Origin: Istiophorus platypterus
Lineage: Eukaryota; Chordata; Actinopteri; Istiophoriformes; Istiophoridae
Assembly (NCBI GenBank): GCA_016859345.1
Contig: CM029122.1
Coordinates: forward strand, 5,731,001-5,795,000
Direction of reading: 5' to 3'
Length of the DNA: 64,000 nt
Shown piece after piece: positions 38,823-52,073 of this stretch. Every line of letters begins with the position of its first letter. The first letter of the stretch is position 1. The notes beneath the pieces are model-generated. The model saw only the letters and a list, made by a program, of their open reading frames with translations. It did no database searches and was not told where the DNA came from. Both the position numbers and the translations under genes were made by a program.

Positions 38823-38857
<35 letters not shown>

Positions 38858-39300
38858 CCACCGACGCGCCGGCACATTTACGCCGAGGAACAAGCGCGTA
38901 CGTCCGCGGCGGCACCTGTCCCCCAGCACCGGCGTGTAAAAACGCGCGGCGTGCGTGGAGGCGGCGGGAGCAGACGGTGAGAGCGGTCAGCTGCGACACG
39001 TGAACGTGTCTCCCGCCGGCCCTCACGCATGCGAGCGATGGGGAGACGGAGGAGGAGGAGGAGGAGGAGGAGGAGGAAGGGATGCCGGGGTTGCCATGGC
39101 GGCTGTGCCAGTTGCGTCCGCCCCCCTCTCCGGTGTATGCGCACACACGCGCGTAAATATACACACACACACACACGCAGGCACGCACGCACGCAGACGC
39201 ACGCAGACGCGCACCCCCCCATCCACGCGTGGCGAGGCGGTGCGGAGCGCATCCCCTCGCTCGTGTGTTCCGCTCGACAACATCCCTAAATAATTCAGAC
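38541..39300. other. GC-rich, CpG-rich patch with microsatellites
   Basis: An isolated GC-rich block within A/T-rich intergenic DNA. It contains CGCG runs, a CA repeat at 38824-38854, a GGA repeat at about 39046-39076 and a CA/CGCA tract at about 39139-39215. A long minus-strand open frame across it is a low-complexity by-product. It could be an orphan CpG island or an alternative promoter. Confidence 0.55.
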
Positions 39301-40575
39301 AATGACACTAACGCTGCAGTCCGCGCTGATGATGCTCACACAGAGAGGAAGCTCTTCTGGTTTCAGACACCACGTGATGAGGATTTTTGTTTTTGTTCCT
39401 CTCCCATCAGGAAAGGCAGTGAAATATAGAGACATCAGCACTGTAGATATAAAAGAGACATATTAGATTTCATATGTCATCACAAAAGGGAGCAGAGGCT
39501 TATATTAAACAGCAGCCAACCTGTTGTGTACTTATGGAAGACAAAGACTAATAGCATACTCTTTTTTTCCGATTACTCCAACAGTTCAATCATTTTCCCT
39601 CTTCCCTTCTTGGGCCTTGCATTTCATTTTATTTATTTATCTTTTTAAAATAAATATCCAGACCTCACCGTGCTTCATTGGTCCACAAGCTTTCGGTTTC
39701 CCATCACCTGTCGCACTTTTAGAGCCTTACATTAAAGCCATAACTGTTGGCCAGGGAGAGGACAGTCAGTGTTATGACATCCAGCAAACAATTTGATGCA
39801 GACGTAACTCTACATTTACGATGCCGTGACCACAGCTGTGACAAACAAGACTTTTCACGGCACCTTGAGGGCTTGTGAATGAGCCCGTGATGCAGAGTGA
39901 ACCGGGCATCGTCACACATGATGAAGTCCTCGCTCACCATTTCATTTGATGTAAAAAAGGGGGATGGTCCTACACAATGCAGTGTCATTGTACAGGATTT
40001 ATCTACAGCGAAATAGGTAATAAGTAATAAGGTAGTTTCGTCACATTATTTCTGCCTAAGGGCACAGGACATATTTTCAAACTGAGCACAGCAAAACTGG
40101 TTTTATACATTAAAAATGTAACATATTTGTTAAATGATTTCCTCTTTTCTGCTTCTATTTTCTCCCTTTTTTCTCAGAAAGCAGTTTGTAACCTCTGGTC
40201 TTGATAATTGCCAACTATTAGTATTATTATCATTATTATCATTCAATAGTAGTAGTAGGAGCAGTAATATTAGTTGAAGACTTTAAAAGATTATGGATAG
40301 GCACAACAAGGCATGTTTATATAAATAGTGTATTCATACACGAAGTACTTTTCCCTGTATTTTACAAAGTGCAAAAGGTGATATCACAAAAAAAACATAA
40401 GGATGCAAATTATGACAAGTAATAATGAGGCAAAAGCAACAGAGATCATGACATAACAGAGGTTCAGTAGTTCAGGTGGGTCTAATATCAGGAGATTTGT
40501 TCCAGCTTGAAAATGCCACATCAAACTATTTACTGTGGAACTAAAATTTCCTCTCATGCTCTGCAGGTCAGTTGG

Positions 40576-40624
<49 letters not shown>

Positions 40625-43600
40625 TGTGTACTGTATACAGGTCTCTCGTAAAGAACACATTTGAATTTCAGTGAGACTGACTTTTTAGATAAAGAGACAC
40701 TAAATACACTTCTGGTGATACTGTGGTGGATCCATCAATTCACTTTAACCTTTCCAGTCACATATTTAATCCCAACAATGTGACAAGTATGACGCTGACA
40801 TCATTAATTAGCCTTTGTTCCACTAAGTTATTGTGCATAATTGCACTGTTGGCAGTGACTACATAACTAAACTAGCAGCACTGAGACTCCCTGCATCCTG
40901 TAAGCGGGTGAGTGTACCACGAGATGGCAGTGTGAGTTCTGGGGACGCTGCCGGGTTTAGACAAGCAGCAGGTGGAATCACATTAAATCTGCTTCATGTG
41001 GTTGGTCGGATAAAAAAAACAAAACACTCCTCCTGTTCCTGGTATAATATCACATATAATCTACGAAGGAAGAACATATGGATCTTACCCAATGAGTAAC
41101 ATAGCAGATTACTCCGAAAGACATTATATATAAATAAAGATTAATCATGATATTGGTGTGAACTGTTGATTCTGGAATTATATATGTATATATATATATA
41201 TATATATAAAACTGCTATTTTCTGGATCAGAACCTCCTTTTTTCTGTTTCCCTGTTGGAATTCAAATATTACTAACAAATTATTTAATCATCAATCAAAA
41301 TGTTTAGTCCATTGCTCTTAAAATGTGTGTGTGTGTTTTTTTTTATTTAATTAATCAATTCCCCTTTTTTTAATTTCACTCTTGTTTGAATTATTGTCAT
41401 GGACCTACATATATTTGTTTTTATGATGTACGTATTTCTTTCAAATATATCTAAATCATCGTCAGTTTTTTCTTGGGATATTTGTCCCATGTACTTTTTC
41501 AGTACTTAAACCTCTTGCCTCTGACCTAGACTAAATGGTTAATCTCCCTGACTGGAGACGAACTGAACGAACTGTAGCCACTGAGACTCACCTTTCAGTG
41601 TCTCCGCGGTCTGTCCCACAGAGGACTCATGAGAATAACGCAAGGAGTTTAGTAAAGTGGTTAAATGGTAAAATGCTAAGTTAAACATTACAAAACCATC
41701 TTTGAACTGCTCGTCTTTTTCAACTTAGGTATTTATTACCAATTAAAATATGACCCTGTCACGATTCAAAGGTCCTTTCCATGTTTTCGTTTGTTTGGTT
41801 TTTGTTTTTGTTTTTTTAAATCCGGAGCTGATGAGAAATCGCAGATGTTGAGAGACATGAGGAAGCCAGAGGAGGCCACTCTACTTTCTATTGAAATGAT
41901 CAACTTATATTGTAAGTTTTATAATGTAAACTGAAAATTTACTCAATTGCACTTCATTTTCTTCAGTTTCCCTGAGTGGGATTGATGCATTCTTATCTTG
42001 TATCTCTGTGTAACGTCCATCAAGCTGCAATTAAGAGCATCAGATAACTTTGACCACTCTTTTTAAATAAATGCGTAATAAACCTTCTGGTAGAGTGATA
42101 AATGTTTATAATGTCTCTGTCGTCCCTGAACCGTATAGGTTAGTAGTGATAGTTTCATCAAGCATCCAATAAGCTACTGTGCCAATAAAATTCCTTAAGT
42201 TTTATGGCAGCCTATGTGGTCTGGTATTGATCGACAGGGATGGCAGACAAATCGATCCCTACCAGACTCCCTCTCACAAAAAAACGTGGCGGTCAATTCT
42301 CGGAAAGTGTTGTTAGTAATTAGGCCATAAAAATTGACTTTGCCCCACTCCGTCGTGAGTCACTGCCTGACTCTGTGCATTACTAGGCAGCAGTCAGGAG
42401 CTCAGCCTATATACGAGATGCAGTAAAAGAAGTTAAAATTCCACGAGGAGATGAGGCAGGATATAAAAGCGAAGGGAAAATTTTGAAGTTCAAATCGGCT
42501 TTGGACGAGTGACTTCGGTTCTCGGGCTGAATGGTGAGCTCCCACGCCACCATCAAAGTCATGAAAATGCCCGGGACGAAACAATTTCATTGCCCTTAAC
42601 CTTGATTCGTTCATTGGCTGGAGGGCACAATAACACAGCCACACCATTGGTTTATAACACGATTAGGGACACAATTCCACCGGCAATCCACCTCTCAGTG
42701 ACACAAACCATGGTTAAAACACTTTGCAACCCCCCCCCCCCCAATAGTTACCCAGTGCACTGTGATGCACGGAAAGTCAGCTTGCTTTAGGTTAAAATGC
42801 ATCCGCACACATACCCAGAAACAATAAAGTAAACCACAGACACAGGCATCTAGAAACTCTATGTGAAACCTGAGGAGGAAGAAAACAGTTTGCTTTTGAA
42901 TATGGTTCCGGCAGTGAAAGATTCCATCTCAACAGGCAGTTTGTTCAGTTCTCCTTTCAGAGCAGTGAAGCATCCGAAAGCCTCTTTACCACATCTTACT
43001 CCAGTTTCAGTTTTGAAACCCACATCTCGATGACCTTTGTCCTGAATGATGATATTTTCTTTCTTGTGCAAACTAAATATAAGTTTGTGCACAAAAACGT
43101 ACCCATGCGCCGTGCGCTTACGTTTTCCTAAAGACTCCTGTCATGTTATAAGACATATAAAAATACTATAATCTATTTTCATCTGATATGTTTTTCGTAC
43201 ATTAAAAATTTCAATTACTTAGTTTAAAAGCTCTTCAACTTACATCTACTCCTTCTCCTTCAATGTAAACTTTGTGGAAGTTTCCACATCACAGGTGCAT
43301 AAACTGCATATTGAACTATAACTGGATGTTACAGAGTGATGCTCATATTTGCATGTGTCAGATTTAAGGTGAGCACAGAGAAAGTTTCCCCCCTTTGGTA
43401 TAAAAAGATGAGAACGGCCCTCTCGTATCAAGCTCTGCACATGGACTATAAAGTGTCAGTACAAGTTATCGGAAAGTGTGCACACAAGTTTGGGACAGCT
43501 ACCATACCTCCTCCAATATGATACATTATATACATAAGTAGTCATCAGAACATTTGTTACTATATAAATCAAACCATTTTCATCATAATAGTTTATCATC

Positions 43601-44320
43601 GAACTTTACCGATTAAAATCTCTCCATTTTGAAGTAGCTGTGAGCATCTTATGTCGTACTATTTTTTATGTGCGATGAAATTTAAGTATCTTTTCCATTT
43701 GATTCTATCTTCTGGGGCTTCATTAGCTCCTTTGCTATCGTTTTTTCTGGAGAGGCCAGTGATCATTTCCATGACCACAAAAAGTCAGTTCCCAGGGGAA
43801 ACATAAACAGGGGTTGGTTCAAGAGCTTGAACGATGCTTTTGCTTTTCTGGTGGTCTCCTCCGACAGCAGTGGGCTGCAAACTGAGGGTCTTATGCTTAT
43901 CCTGTTTTCTAATTCAGTCATTTTTGCAGAGAAGGAAGAGCCACTAGAGGGGGGACGTCGTCCTCGCCTCTGTTGGTGCAGCAGCCAGCAAATAGGAGCC
44001 GGAGAGGAGGGACCCATCGGCACGACTGCAGTTGAGCAGAAAAACAGACCGGCGAGTGTCTCCGACCTTTGGGTCGGGACGGAGCCGGGACGGTCACACG
44101 CCGCAGTTAATTTGTCACCTATCAGCGCCTCTGTCAGTGGCTGTCAGAGCTCCCACTCGCCACTTCCTCATGATGATGACAACGCTGGCTCACCTGAAAG
44201 TGAGCTTTATTAGGCCAGATGTGATAGCTGGCGGTGAGAGAAAAAAGGAAAAAAAAATTGGAGTGACAGTTGCAACTTTTTGTTGTATCTGGAAGAAATA
44301 TGCTCCTACATGAAGCTTTT
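39301..44320. other. Intergenic, no gene recognised
   Basis: A/T-rich sequence with a TG repeat at 40575-40629 and a TA repeat at about 41180-41208. Small open frames are present on both strands, none recognisable. A GC-balanced stretch at 42.5-42.7 kb and another at 43.8-44.2 kb stand out only by composition. Confidence 0.5.
40575..40629. repeat. (TG)n microsatellite
   Basis: A TG run interrupted once by TATG near its right end. Confidence 0.95.
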
Positions 44321-44324
44321 TCTT

Positions 44325-45010
44325 GCACAGTTAAAGGGGCACTCAAGAGATTTAGTACTGGATTTCCATAAAACTGGGAGATTTTTAAGGGGCAGGTAAA
44401 AAAAAGAAAAAGAAAAAAAGAATCATCAAAATCGATGCAGCGCGGATGAGATATCCCAACTTTCAGCCCTTAATGTATGTCAAGCTCTGCAAACCCTGGA
44501 TCCTACATCTCCCACAATGCAACTCAACCTGGAATCTGTTACACCTGCAATTACATTATTGAGTTGCTCAGTTAGTATCGAAGTATGCTGTTGTGATCGT
44601 CCAGTTATTCGATCTTCATCTTCAAATTGCTGACGTTTTGTTTGAATTAATTAAGTTGCGTTTAGAGAAAATGATGATAGTGTGTGTAAGAAATAAATGG
44701 CAGAACCACAAAGTCTTGGTTTTATTGTGGGGGAAATTGCTCAGGCTGCTGAGTTGGACAACAGCACCAATGAGTGCGCGTAATTATAACATTCATTCCA
44801 GCTGCATAGCCAACTGCATGACTATAACTAACGTTTCCTTTATTCAAACCCAAACAGATCTGCAATTAAATGTCATGCGGAGTTGTGGGATTTGTTTTCA
44901 GTATCATCCTCTGCGGTTTAGTTTTGCGTTGGCATCCGCAGTAAAAGCGTTTTCACTGAAGCCGCGAGCACGGTGCTTCATCAGGCTGGGGGCCAGTGAT
45001 GCGTTTGTGT
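44325..45010. repeat. Putative interspersed fish repeat
   Basis: It begins with GTTAAAGGGGCACTCAAGAG and contains CTACATCTCCCACAATGCAA, phrases that recur together in a dispersed teleost repeat. A 141-codon open frame on the plus strand inside it has no similarity that I recognise and is probably a by-product. Confidence 0.4.
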
Positions 45011-45228
45011 GCTGTTAACTTTTACTGCTTGTCTAAGTGGGGTCCAGAGGGTTTTTTTTTAATTGAAAGTGCAAATAAAACAGCAGATTTGAAGAGGAGA
45101 TTTCATCCAAACCGAAAAAAACAAACGCCTTCCCTTTGTGGATGAGGTGGTACAATATATAGGAGAATAATGTGAGGAAAGAAAAAAAAGGTCTCTATAC
45201 ATCCAGCACACAAAGTATTTGCACTACT

Positions 45229-45291
45229 CCTTCTTCTTCTGCTTCTTCTTCTTCTTCTTCTTCTTCTTCTTCTTCTTCTTCTTCTTCTTCC
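45229..45291. repeat. (TTC)n microsatellite
   Basis: About 20 TTC triplets with one GCT interruption. Confidence 0.97.
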
Positions 45292-46856
45292 TGTTTTCAA
45301 ATCTTGGAAACCATAAAAAAGTTACAGCACTCGGGCTCAAGTGTCTCTTTCAAACAAATAAGAAACAGGAAGTCAATAAGAAACGAAAAGACCCTTTTGT
45401 ACGATCCTCCTCCAGTTTCCACCACATTTGTTGAACCATCACATTTACATACTGCACGCTCTCTTTAATGAGGCAGCAGCACAGAGTCATCTGGATCGTC
45501 TTTGTAATTTACTTTTGCGCGACTCTGATGCTTGGGTGCTCAAAAAGAAGATACTAAGAGGTAGAAATTAAGACTTGGAACAGACCTAAAAATGGTCCAT
45601 AACTTTTTAATTGTAAATAACGAAGTAAATGAATAAGTTATCTGCATAACTTACATTTTCCACTGTATTTACTGGAATGATTAATAGTTCTGATAAGATA
45701 TAAACATCTCTTCAGTCAGGAGCAAATGCATGTAAAAATATCATATATGTCATATATTTATAAATCACATAATAAGGCTGGTATTATTTTGTTTTTAATT
45801 ACAAATATTAAAAGGCTTGAGGTTTTACTTCACCCTGAGACAGGGGTTGCATCAAACCATGAGGGTTCGGGTGGAGGATTCCTGTGGGGCCTACAGGTGT
45901 GGTTTATAACAGACATATTTACTGCTGGACTTTGTACGTGCTAAACCATGACAACACATCCAATCATGCAGAAATGTGATATTCAATGCAGATGATACTC
46001 ATAACATTTTTTTTCACAAACTTTGGATCCTGATTTTTATTTTTGATTTGATAACAACAAAACAAAACAAAACAAAACAGAAAATAAAACTAAATTACAC
46101 CTCTGTGTGTTCCAACCTACACGTGCAGTGTCTTATCTTTACGGTAAGTATGATTGTCCCTCCTCTCTTTTGCCCCCCACAACCAGCGGAGGGTGTTGCT
46201 TCCTGTGATTCACGCTGACTTGGCTGCACCAGTCATCACGTTAATGGAAAGCATTTGTCTCGTGTCACATGTTCAACTCGAGTTTGCACAAGCTGCTCCT
46301 GCTGTTAGCGACCCTGCAGCCGTGATGGCCTGATGCACCCACAGACGCACAAGCAAACAGGGTTAAGTCATGGAATTCAGTCACAGTCTCTTGGTACAGG
46401 AGGATAATTGGTTCGGGTGGGTTTGTTAATAAGGTACTGATGTAATTTTTTTTAAAAAAACAAAACAAAACAAAATAAAACAAACAAACAAACATCCATC
46501 TGATGCTTTGTTTCATGAGTGCACATGTGTGTAAATCTTTAATAAGCCTTGGTGGGAAACAGGGCCATAATTATAATAGGCTATGTACTTGGGGGGGGGG
46601 GGCATCCACCACCCCCAATATATTGAAAATATAAATAAAAATAAGAGCTAAATAAGAAAAATTCCTATTCTACAATTGGTATCCACGCACCAGCATATGA
46701 AATAATAATTAGCATATCAATCAAAATTATAATTGCACTTATCATAACTTAAATCTGTGGTAGAGAAATTGTGATACTTTTAGTGTTATAAAAAGGATCA
46801 TTATTTTGAATGGTCTTTGTCTCTGTTACGCGTCAAAGTGGCCGTTAGCTAGAAGG

Positions 46857-46897
46857 CGAAGAAGAAGAAGAAGAAGAAGAAGAAGAAGAAGAAGAAA
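46857..46897. repeat. (GAA)n microsatellite
   Basis: A pure GAA run of about 13 units. Confidence 0.97.
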
Positions 46898-49800
46898 TTG
46901 AGAGCCGCGATAAAACGAGCACCAGAGGGATGATACAAGGTGCGACAAGAGATGAGTCAGAACCTCGTGATGAAATAATCATTGACGTGAGGGTGGTGAA
47001 TGGTGACACGACGGCCATTCACATCAGAACTGGCTAGAACTGACCCATTCGTGGACAACATGATGAGAAACACCAAGGGACAGACCCCACAGACCCATCC
47101 CCCCCCCCCCCAGTATTGGCTCCATTGTTACGGCCCTGGTGGGAAATGAAGCCCCCGACATGCCAGCGTTAGCCCCCACGCTCTGAAGCTACCGACTCAG
47201 GTAATTCGATCACAAATCATTTAGCAGCACTCGGGCTTCATCGACCAGGTGAGATGTGGCGCGGTGGGTCATTTTTAAAGGTGAGGCCCGCTGGCGGGGC
47301 AAGCTGAGTTATGGGGTTAATAAGAGGAAGAGCACTGATGTGCCTCAACAGCAAAGTGATGTTGACTCGCTCATTAACGCCCGAGCTTGACAAACACCCC
47401 GACAAACAATCTGGAAATCCTTTTTTTCCTGTTAAAAGTCAGCTCTAGAGAGGAGCTGGTGGCTTTTTCTAGTACCTCTCACTTTCAGAGACATTTTTAA
47501 CATACAGTTAGTGACAGAGGACGTTAGTTCATAGAATAAAGCCGTTGTTGTCCTAATTTTCATCAAAGCCCATGGAAAATCCATCACTTACGACTTTAAG
47601 ACGTAGTTCGTAGCAAATGTGACTCGGTCATGAGTAATTTTTATGGTTTTGGGGACTATTTGCAGATGTTGATTTGTATACGTTTGGTGTGTTGCTGAGT
47701 CTCTCCAGCAGCCAGATGGCGCATGTGGCACCGGGTCAAAACCAACTACAGTGTGTGTTGTTCACGGTAATGAGGGAATGTGTCACCCAGTGCAACAGTG
47801 TGGCTCACTGATGTGTTTTTTAATAGTTTTTGGAGAACAATTGAGCTTTGTGGCACAGGAAAATAAGATATGTACAACACGTGAAAACACATAAACCAGT
47901 GATTTTGATCTTTTCATTTCGGATTTGTCGACAATAAGAAAAACAAAAACGGGAAACAAGCTTTCCGTCATATGCAGAGGATTCATCTGTATTCCGTTCA
48001 TCACGTTTTGGTCCATGACACAACGGAGGACATTGTGTTTATTTTTCGCAATCATATGCAATCAAACGGCAACACTTCTACACTTTAGGAGGGTGCGGCG
48101 GCAAATCAGACATACATACACACTAGCATCGGCAGCAATCAGGGACCATTCCAACATCAGGCCATCTGTAAAAGAAAAAAAAAGCAAAACACAAAACATT
48201 CATAGTGATGAAGCATCTGCTACGACAAACCAATCAGTGCAAAAGGGCTGCACTGAAAACCACGCAACTGCAGGACACTTTCCCATCATGCTCTATTGCC
48301 AGTGAGTGCCTCCCACAGGTAGCGGGGGCGCAGGCACAGCGCACGTGTCAACTTATGCATACGACCACGAGGAGTCGGCCGGGGGAGGCTAACGGGCCAT
48401 TCTCGTTGAGGGATCGCCCCTGAGACACCGACGCTGACGTTACTGTCCCCCGTGTGACGGTGTGTCATGGGGGCGGATGGGACCGGGAAGGGCCGGAGAG
48501 TGTTCAGCATCTTCATATCGCAGCCTAGAGTCACCCGGATCTAACGTTTTTCTTTTGGTTTTTTGGGTTTATTTTTTAATGAACTTTGGCAGAAAAAATG
48601 AGTCACACTTTTTAATTCTCCGTTGGGAAAAATGAATGAGGTGAAAAATCACATCCCGAGCTGAGTCAGGGCTGGAATCTGCTGGCTGAGACTGATGGCC
48701 AACAGTAATTTGCCACTCCTCTTTACCTCACCACACAGTAAATCTCGTTCAGTCCCAATTAAGTTTTCTTGTTCTGATGGCCCAAAGACGTGAAAAATAG
48801 GAAAATTAGCAGCTATAATTTTTCAGTGAATTCGGGATCCACTCCAGACTGGCACCAGTGACATTTTAAGTTCTCGTAAATGGTGACTTAGAAGGTCCCC
48901 TCTTGGGTTTTTTGTCAGCTAGTAGCGCCATGGCGCTAAGTTTTTACAAGTGGGTCCCGGTTTCGTTTGTGACGTACACGTGCAGTCGGTGGCATTATCC
49001 TGCCACCAACTGCAGTTCCACTGATTGCCAGTTGGTTGCGGTAACATGTAGACAAACGTAAGCAATGTGCGAACAGAGGCTGTAAAGGAGAGGACTCCTG
49101 GCAGGCAAACATGAACGTAAGCAACGCACAATTTGAGATGCTTAGAATATCGGCTTTGCAAGCCAGTGTTAGCTGATGTCGCCACGGCTGACTCATAGGC
49201 TAGAGAGCCCAACCCTGATGCTGACCCGATTCCTGCATTAGCGGAGACAAAGAAACACGACGTACGTAGGTGGACGGAGCAGCAGGGCGGAGGGGTGAAG
49301 GAGAACCGGAGAACCGGAGACTTTTGCTTTCCAGTCTCATGCTAGCGCTAGCTTGATTTCCAGAGATTGCGTAACGTGGCTTTGAATTACCTCTCTAGGC
49401 GACCTCCAATATAGGAAATGAGGCAGCTTTGAATACCTCATGAACTTGACGGAAAACAGCTCCTCCTCAGCGGTGACCACGTTATAGCGACATGTCCTTT
49501 TCCTAGGAAACAGGTTTCGCAGTCGTGGTCACTGACAGCAGTTGGGGGGGAAAAAAACAGCTCAGTCCATCTGACCTTTTATACACAGAATTAAAGATGA
49601 TGACGTGTTTTGTCTGTACCAGAGCCAGAATCAGCCGACCCAAAATGGCAACAGGCGCTGATGGGGCTGACACAAACAACTTGTAGTCAGCTTACAGAAA
49701 TAACGACTCCTAAATTGTTATTTCTTTTCTTCCATCAACAGAACAAATGTTATCTGCTTCCTGGAACCACAGCATTTATGTCACTTTTACTAATGTTGAT

Positions 49801-50020
49801 GTAAGTCCTGTTGCGAAACATAGATAGTCTGGAAAGATGATGGCCATTCGCCACACCAAGTTTCTAGCTTTCAAAATGTTTCTTCAGAAAACCTTAGGGT
49901 AACATCGCAGACCCTTTGTTGGTTACCCAAAAAGGCCCATTGCACCGTACACTCAAAACCATTTTTGCCATTTGCCATTAAATCCTAGAAAGGACAAAGA
50001 ACACCTGAAACAAAAATATT
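46898..50020. other. Intergenic, no gene recognised
   Basis: Unique and probably old repeat-derived sequence. A segment at about 48.9-49.5 kb has balanced base composition and phrases reminiscent of dispersed repeats, but the family could not be named. No coding exon is supported. Confidence 0.45.
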
Positions 50021-50024
50021 AGAT

Positions 50025-50690
50025 ATACAGGTAGGTACATAAGTGTTTGGACAGTGACACTTTTTTTGTATTTTATCCTCCGTACACCACCACAGTGGAT
50101 ACGAAATGAAGCCATCAAGATGTGATCGAAGTGTTGGCATCTAGCTTTAACTCCTAATCAATTGATCGTTTACGGTTCCTCGTTTTCAGGAGCTCAATAG
50201 TAATCAGACAATTGACAGTTGATCAGCTTCATGGCCAGACGTGTCCCATCCCCTTATTTCATGACGAATTAAGCAGATAAAAAGGTCTGGAGTTGATTCA
50301 AAGCATTGGTAGCTGTTTGGTAGCTGTTCATGGGCTCAGACAGAGTGATCAAATCAACAATTTGGTAGTCTACATTTTAAAAAGAAGAAATGTACCAATC
50401 GGCAACACCAAAAGAACTGGAAGACCACGGACGACGACTAAAGTGGATGATCACAGGATTCTTTCCATCGTGAATAAACACGCCACCCCCTTCAGAAACC
50501 TCTAGTCAGGTTAAGAGCACCAGGGAAGAGGCAGGCATATCATTGTCAGAGTCTACAATCACGAGACGCCTTCGTGAGTGTTAACACAGAGGGTTTATGA
50601 CAAGGTGCAAACCACTGGTAACACTCAAGAACAGAGTGGCCTGATTAGACTCGGCCTAGAGAAACCTGCCCAGTGCTGCAACAAGGTTCT
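50025..50690 (+). mobile_element. Truncated Tc1/mariner-like transposon (5' part)
   Basis: The left terminus TACATAAGTGTTTGGACAGT is followed by a leader and a degenerate transposase start. The translation at 50350-50490 includes DQINNLVVYILKRR and GNTKRTGRPRTTTKVDDHRI, which is the helix-turn-helix region and the GRPR motif of Tc1-like transposases. The next part (TCATTGTCAGAGTCTACAAT and ACAAGGTGCAAACCACTGGT) follows the family at DNA level with frameshifts. The catalytic DDE region and the right terminus are missing. It is dead. Confidence 0.85.
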
Positions 50691-52018
50691 GGGCAAGTCG
50701 CTCTGACAGGGTGAAATCCAGGAAGTGCCTCTGTAGAACTTAATGAAACACTTCGCCGCTCACAAGCGTGACAGCAGAGGCTGTTAGAGCCGAACCCCAG
50801 AGCCTCACTGGCCATTAAACGGCCCCCGCCAGGAGCCCCAGTGTCCTCAGAGCGGCGGTACGGCACGGCACCAGCGTTTATCTTGCCTGCCACCAAATCA
50901 TGAAAAATTAAAGACACATTATGAAAATGGAGAGGCAGCAGTTGTGTTATGGACTTATAAGACCATTTTCAGGAGTGTTTGTTCTACCATTGCACTACAA
51001 TCACGCGAATCACATTAAGCCAATTGGACGGGGTTAATTAAAAAGGTCGTTAAGGACGGCCTGAGGGCGATGCCTCTGATTGAAACGCCGAAAATGGTTT
51101 CAGGACGCCATCTTATCTGGTGCAAAGTTACACCCGGTAGACCACACGTGACGCCTCCCGTCACACATTAGAACCTCAAAGCTTTGCGACGGGCGGCCGA
51201 AGTGCAGCCGGCGCTACGTCAGGCCGAGGCCGGCATGAGCCTCTCAGGTGTTACCAATACCTTTAGATCACGGATCGTCCCCATTGGTCCGGAGGTTTTC
51301 GGTCCCTGAGTGAGACCGAGCGTCTACAGCCGCGACAGCAGCTCCGGGAGTCGACGTGCTCACGATAACGTTCAACATATTAAAATCGAACAAATAAATG
51401 TCAAATGACGGCACCGGATGAAGAGTGACGGTGTCAAAATGTTAGCGCAGTTAAGGCTCAGGGTGGCATCAAGCAAATATCCGAACAACCCATCCAGTGA
51501 TTTTTGATATATTATCGGTCCGACAAATATACTCATATGAAAACCGATGATCAAGCTGCTGCATCGGGCGTTTAACATGACAACGGATGCGTCGTTTCGC
51601 GCCGAGCACTCGGACCTTTGTGGCCTTGCTGGGCGGGCGGCGAGGACCGGAGCGCGTGGCGCTCTCAGAGTAAGAAAAGCGAATGAGAAGCCCTTCGGCT
51701 GCTTCTCCGTGGCTCGATTATTCCTATTTCCGTTGTTTTCGCGACGGGCCAATCACACAGGATGGGCTGTGATTACCAGATCTTCAAAATGTGCTTCACA
51801 TTGGCGAGATTCAAGAGTCAACAGGGTTTGAGTTTATTGTTTTTTTGTTGTTTTTTTTTTAATCTGCCACATGACAGGGAAACTGGCTCAATCAGTCTGC
51901 TGGATAGCTCCTATTACTTTATGGATATGATTCATTTGAGTGTATTACTTGTCATTTGCAGTCATGCAAAATGAGATCAAACCACTGGTGTAAATAGACA
52001 AGATAAATTGACTAAATT

Positions 52019-52073
<55 letters not shown>

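Noticed and set aside
38541..39308. 255-codon minus-strand open frame
   Set aside because: It runs through CA, GGA and CG repeats in GC-rich DNA where stops are rare. No domain or conserved segment is visible.
44593..45018. 141-codon plus-strand open frame
   Set aside because: It lies within a probable interspersed repeat, shows no domain, signal peptide or splice context, and the composition looks noncoding.
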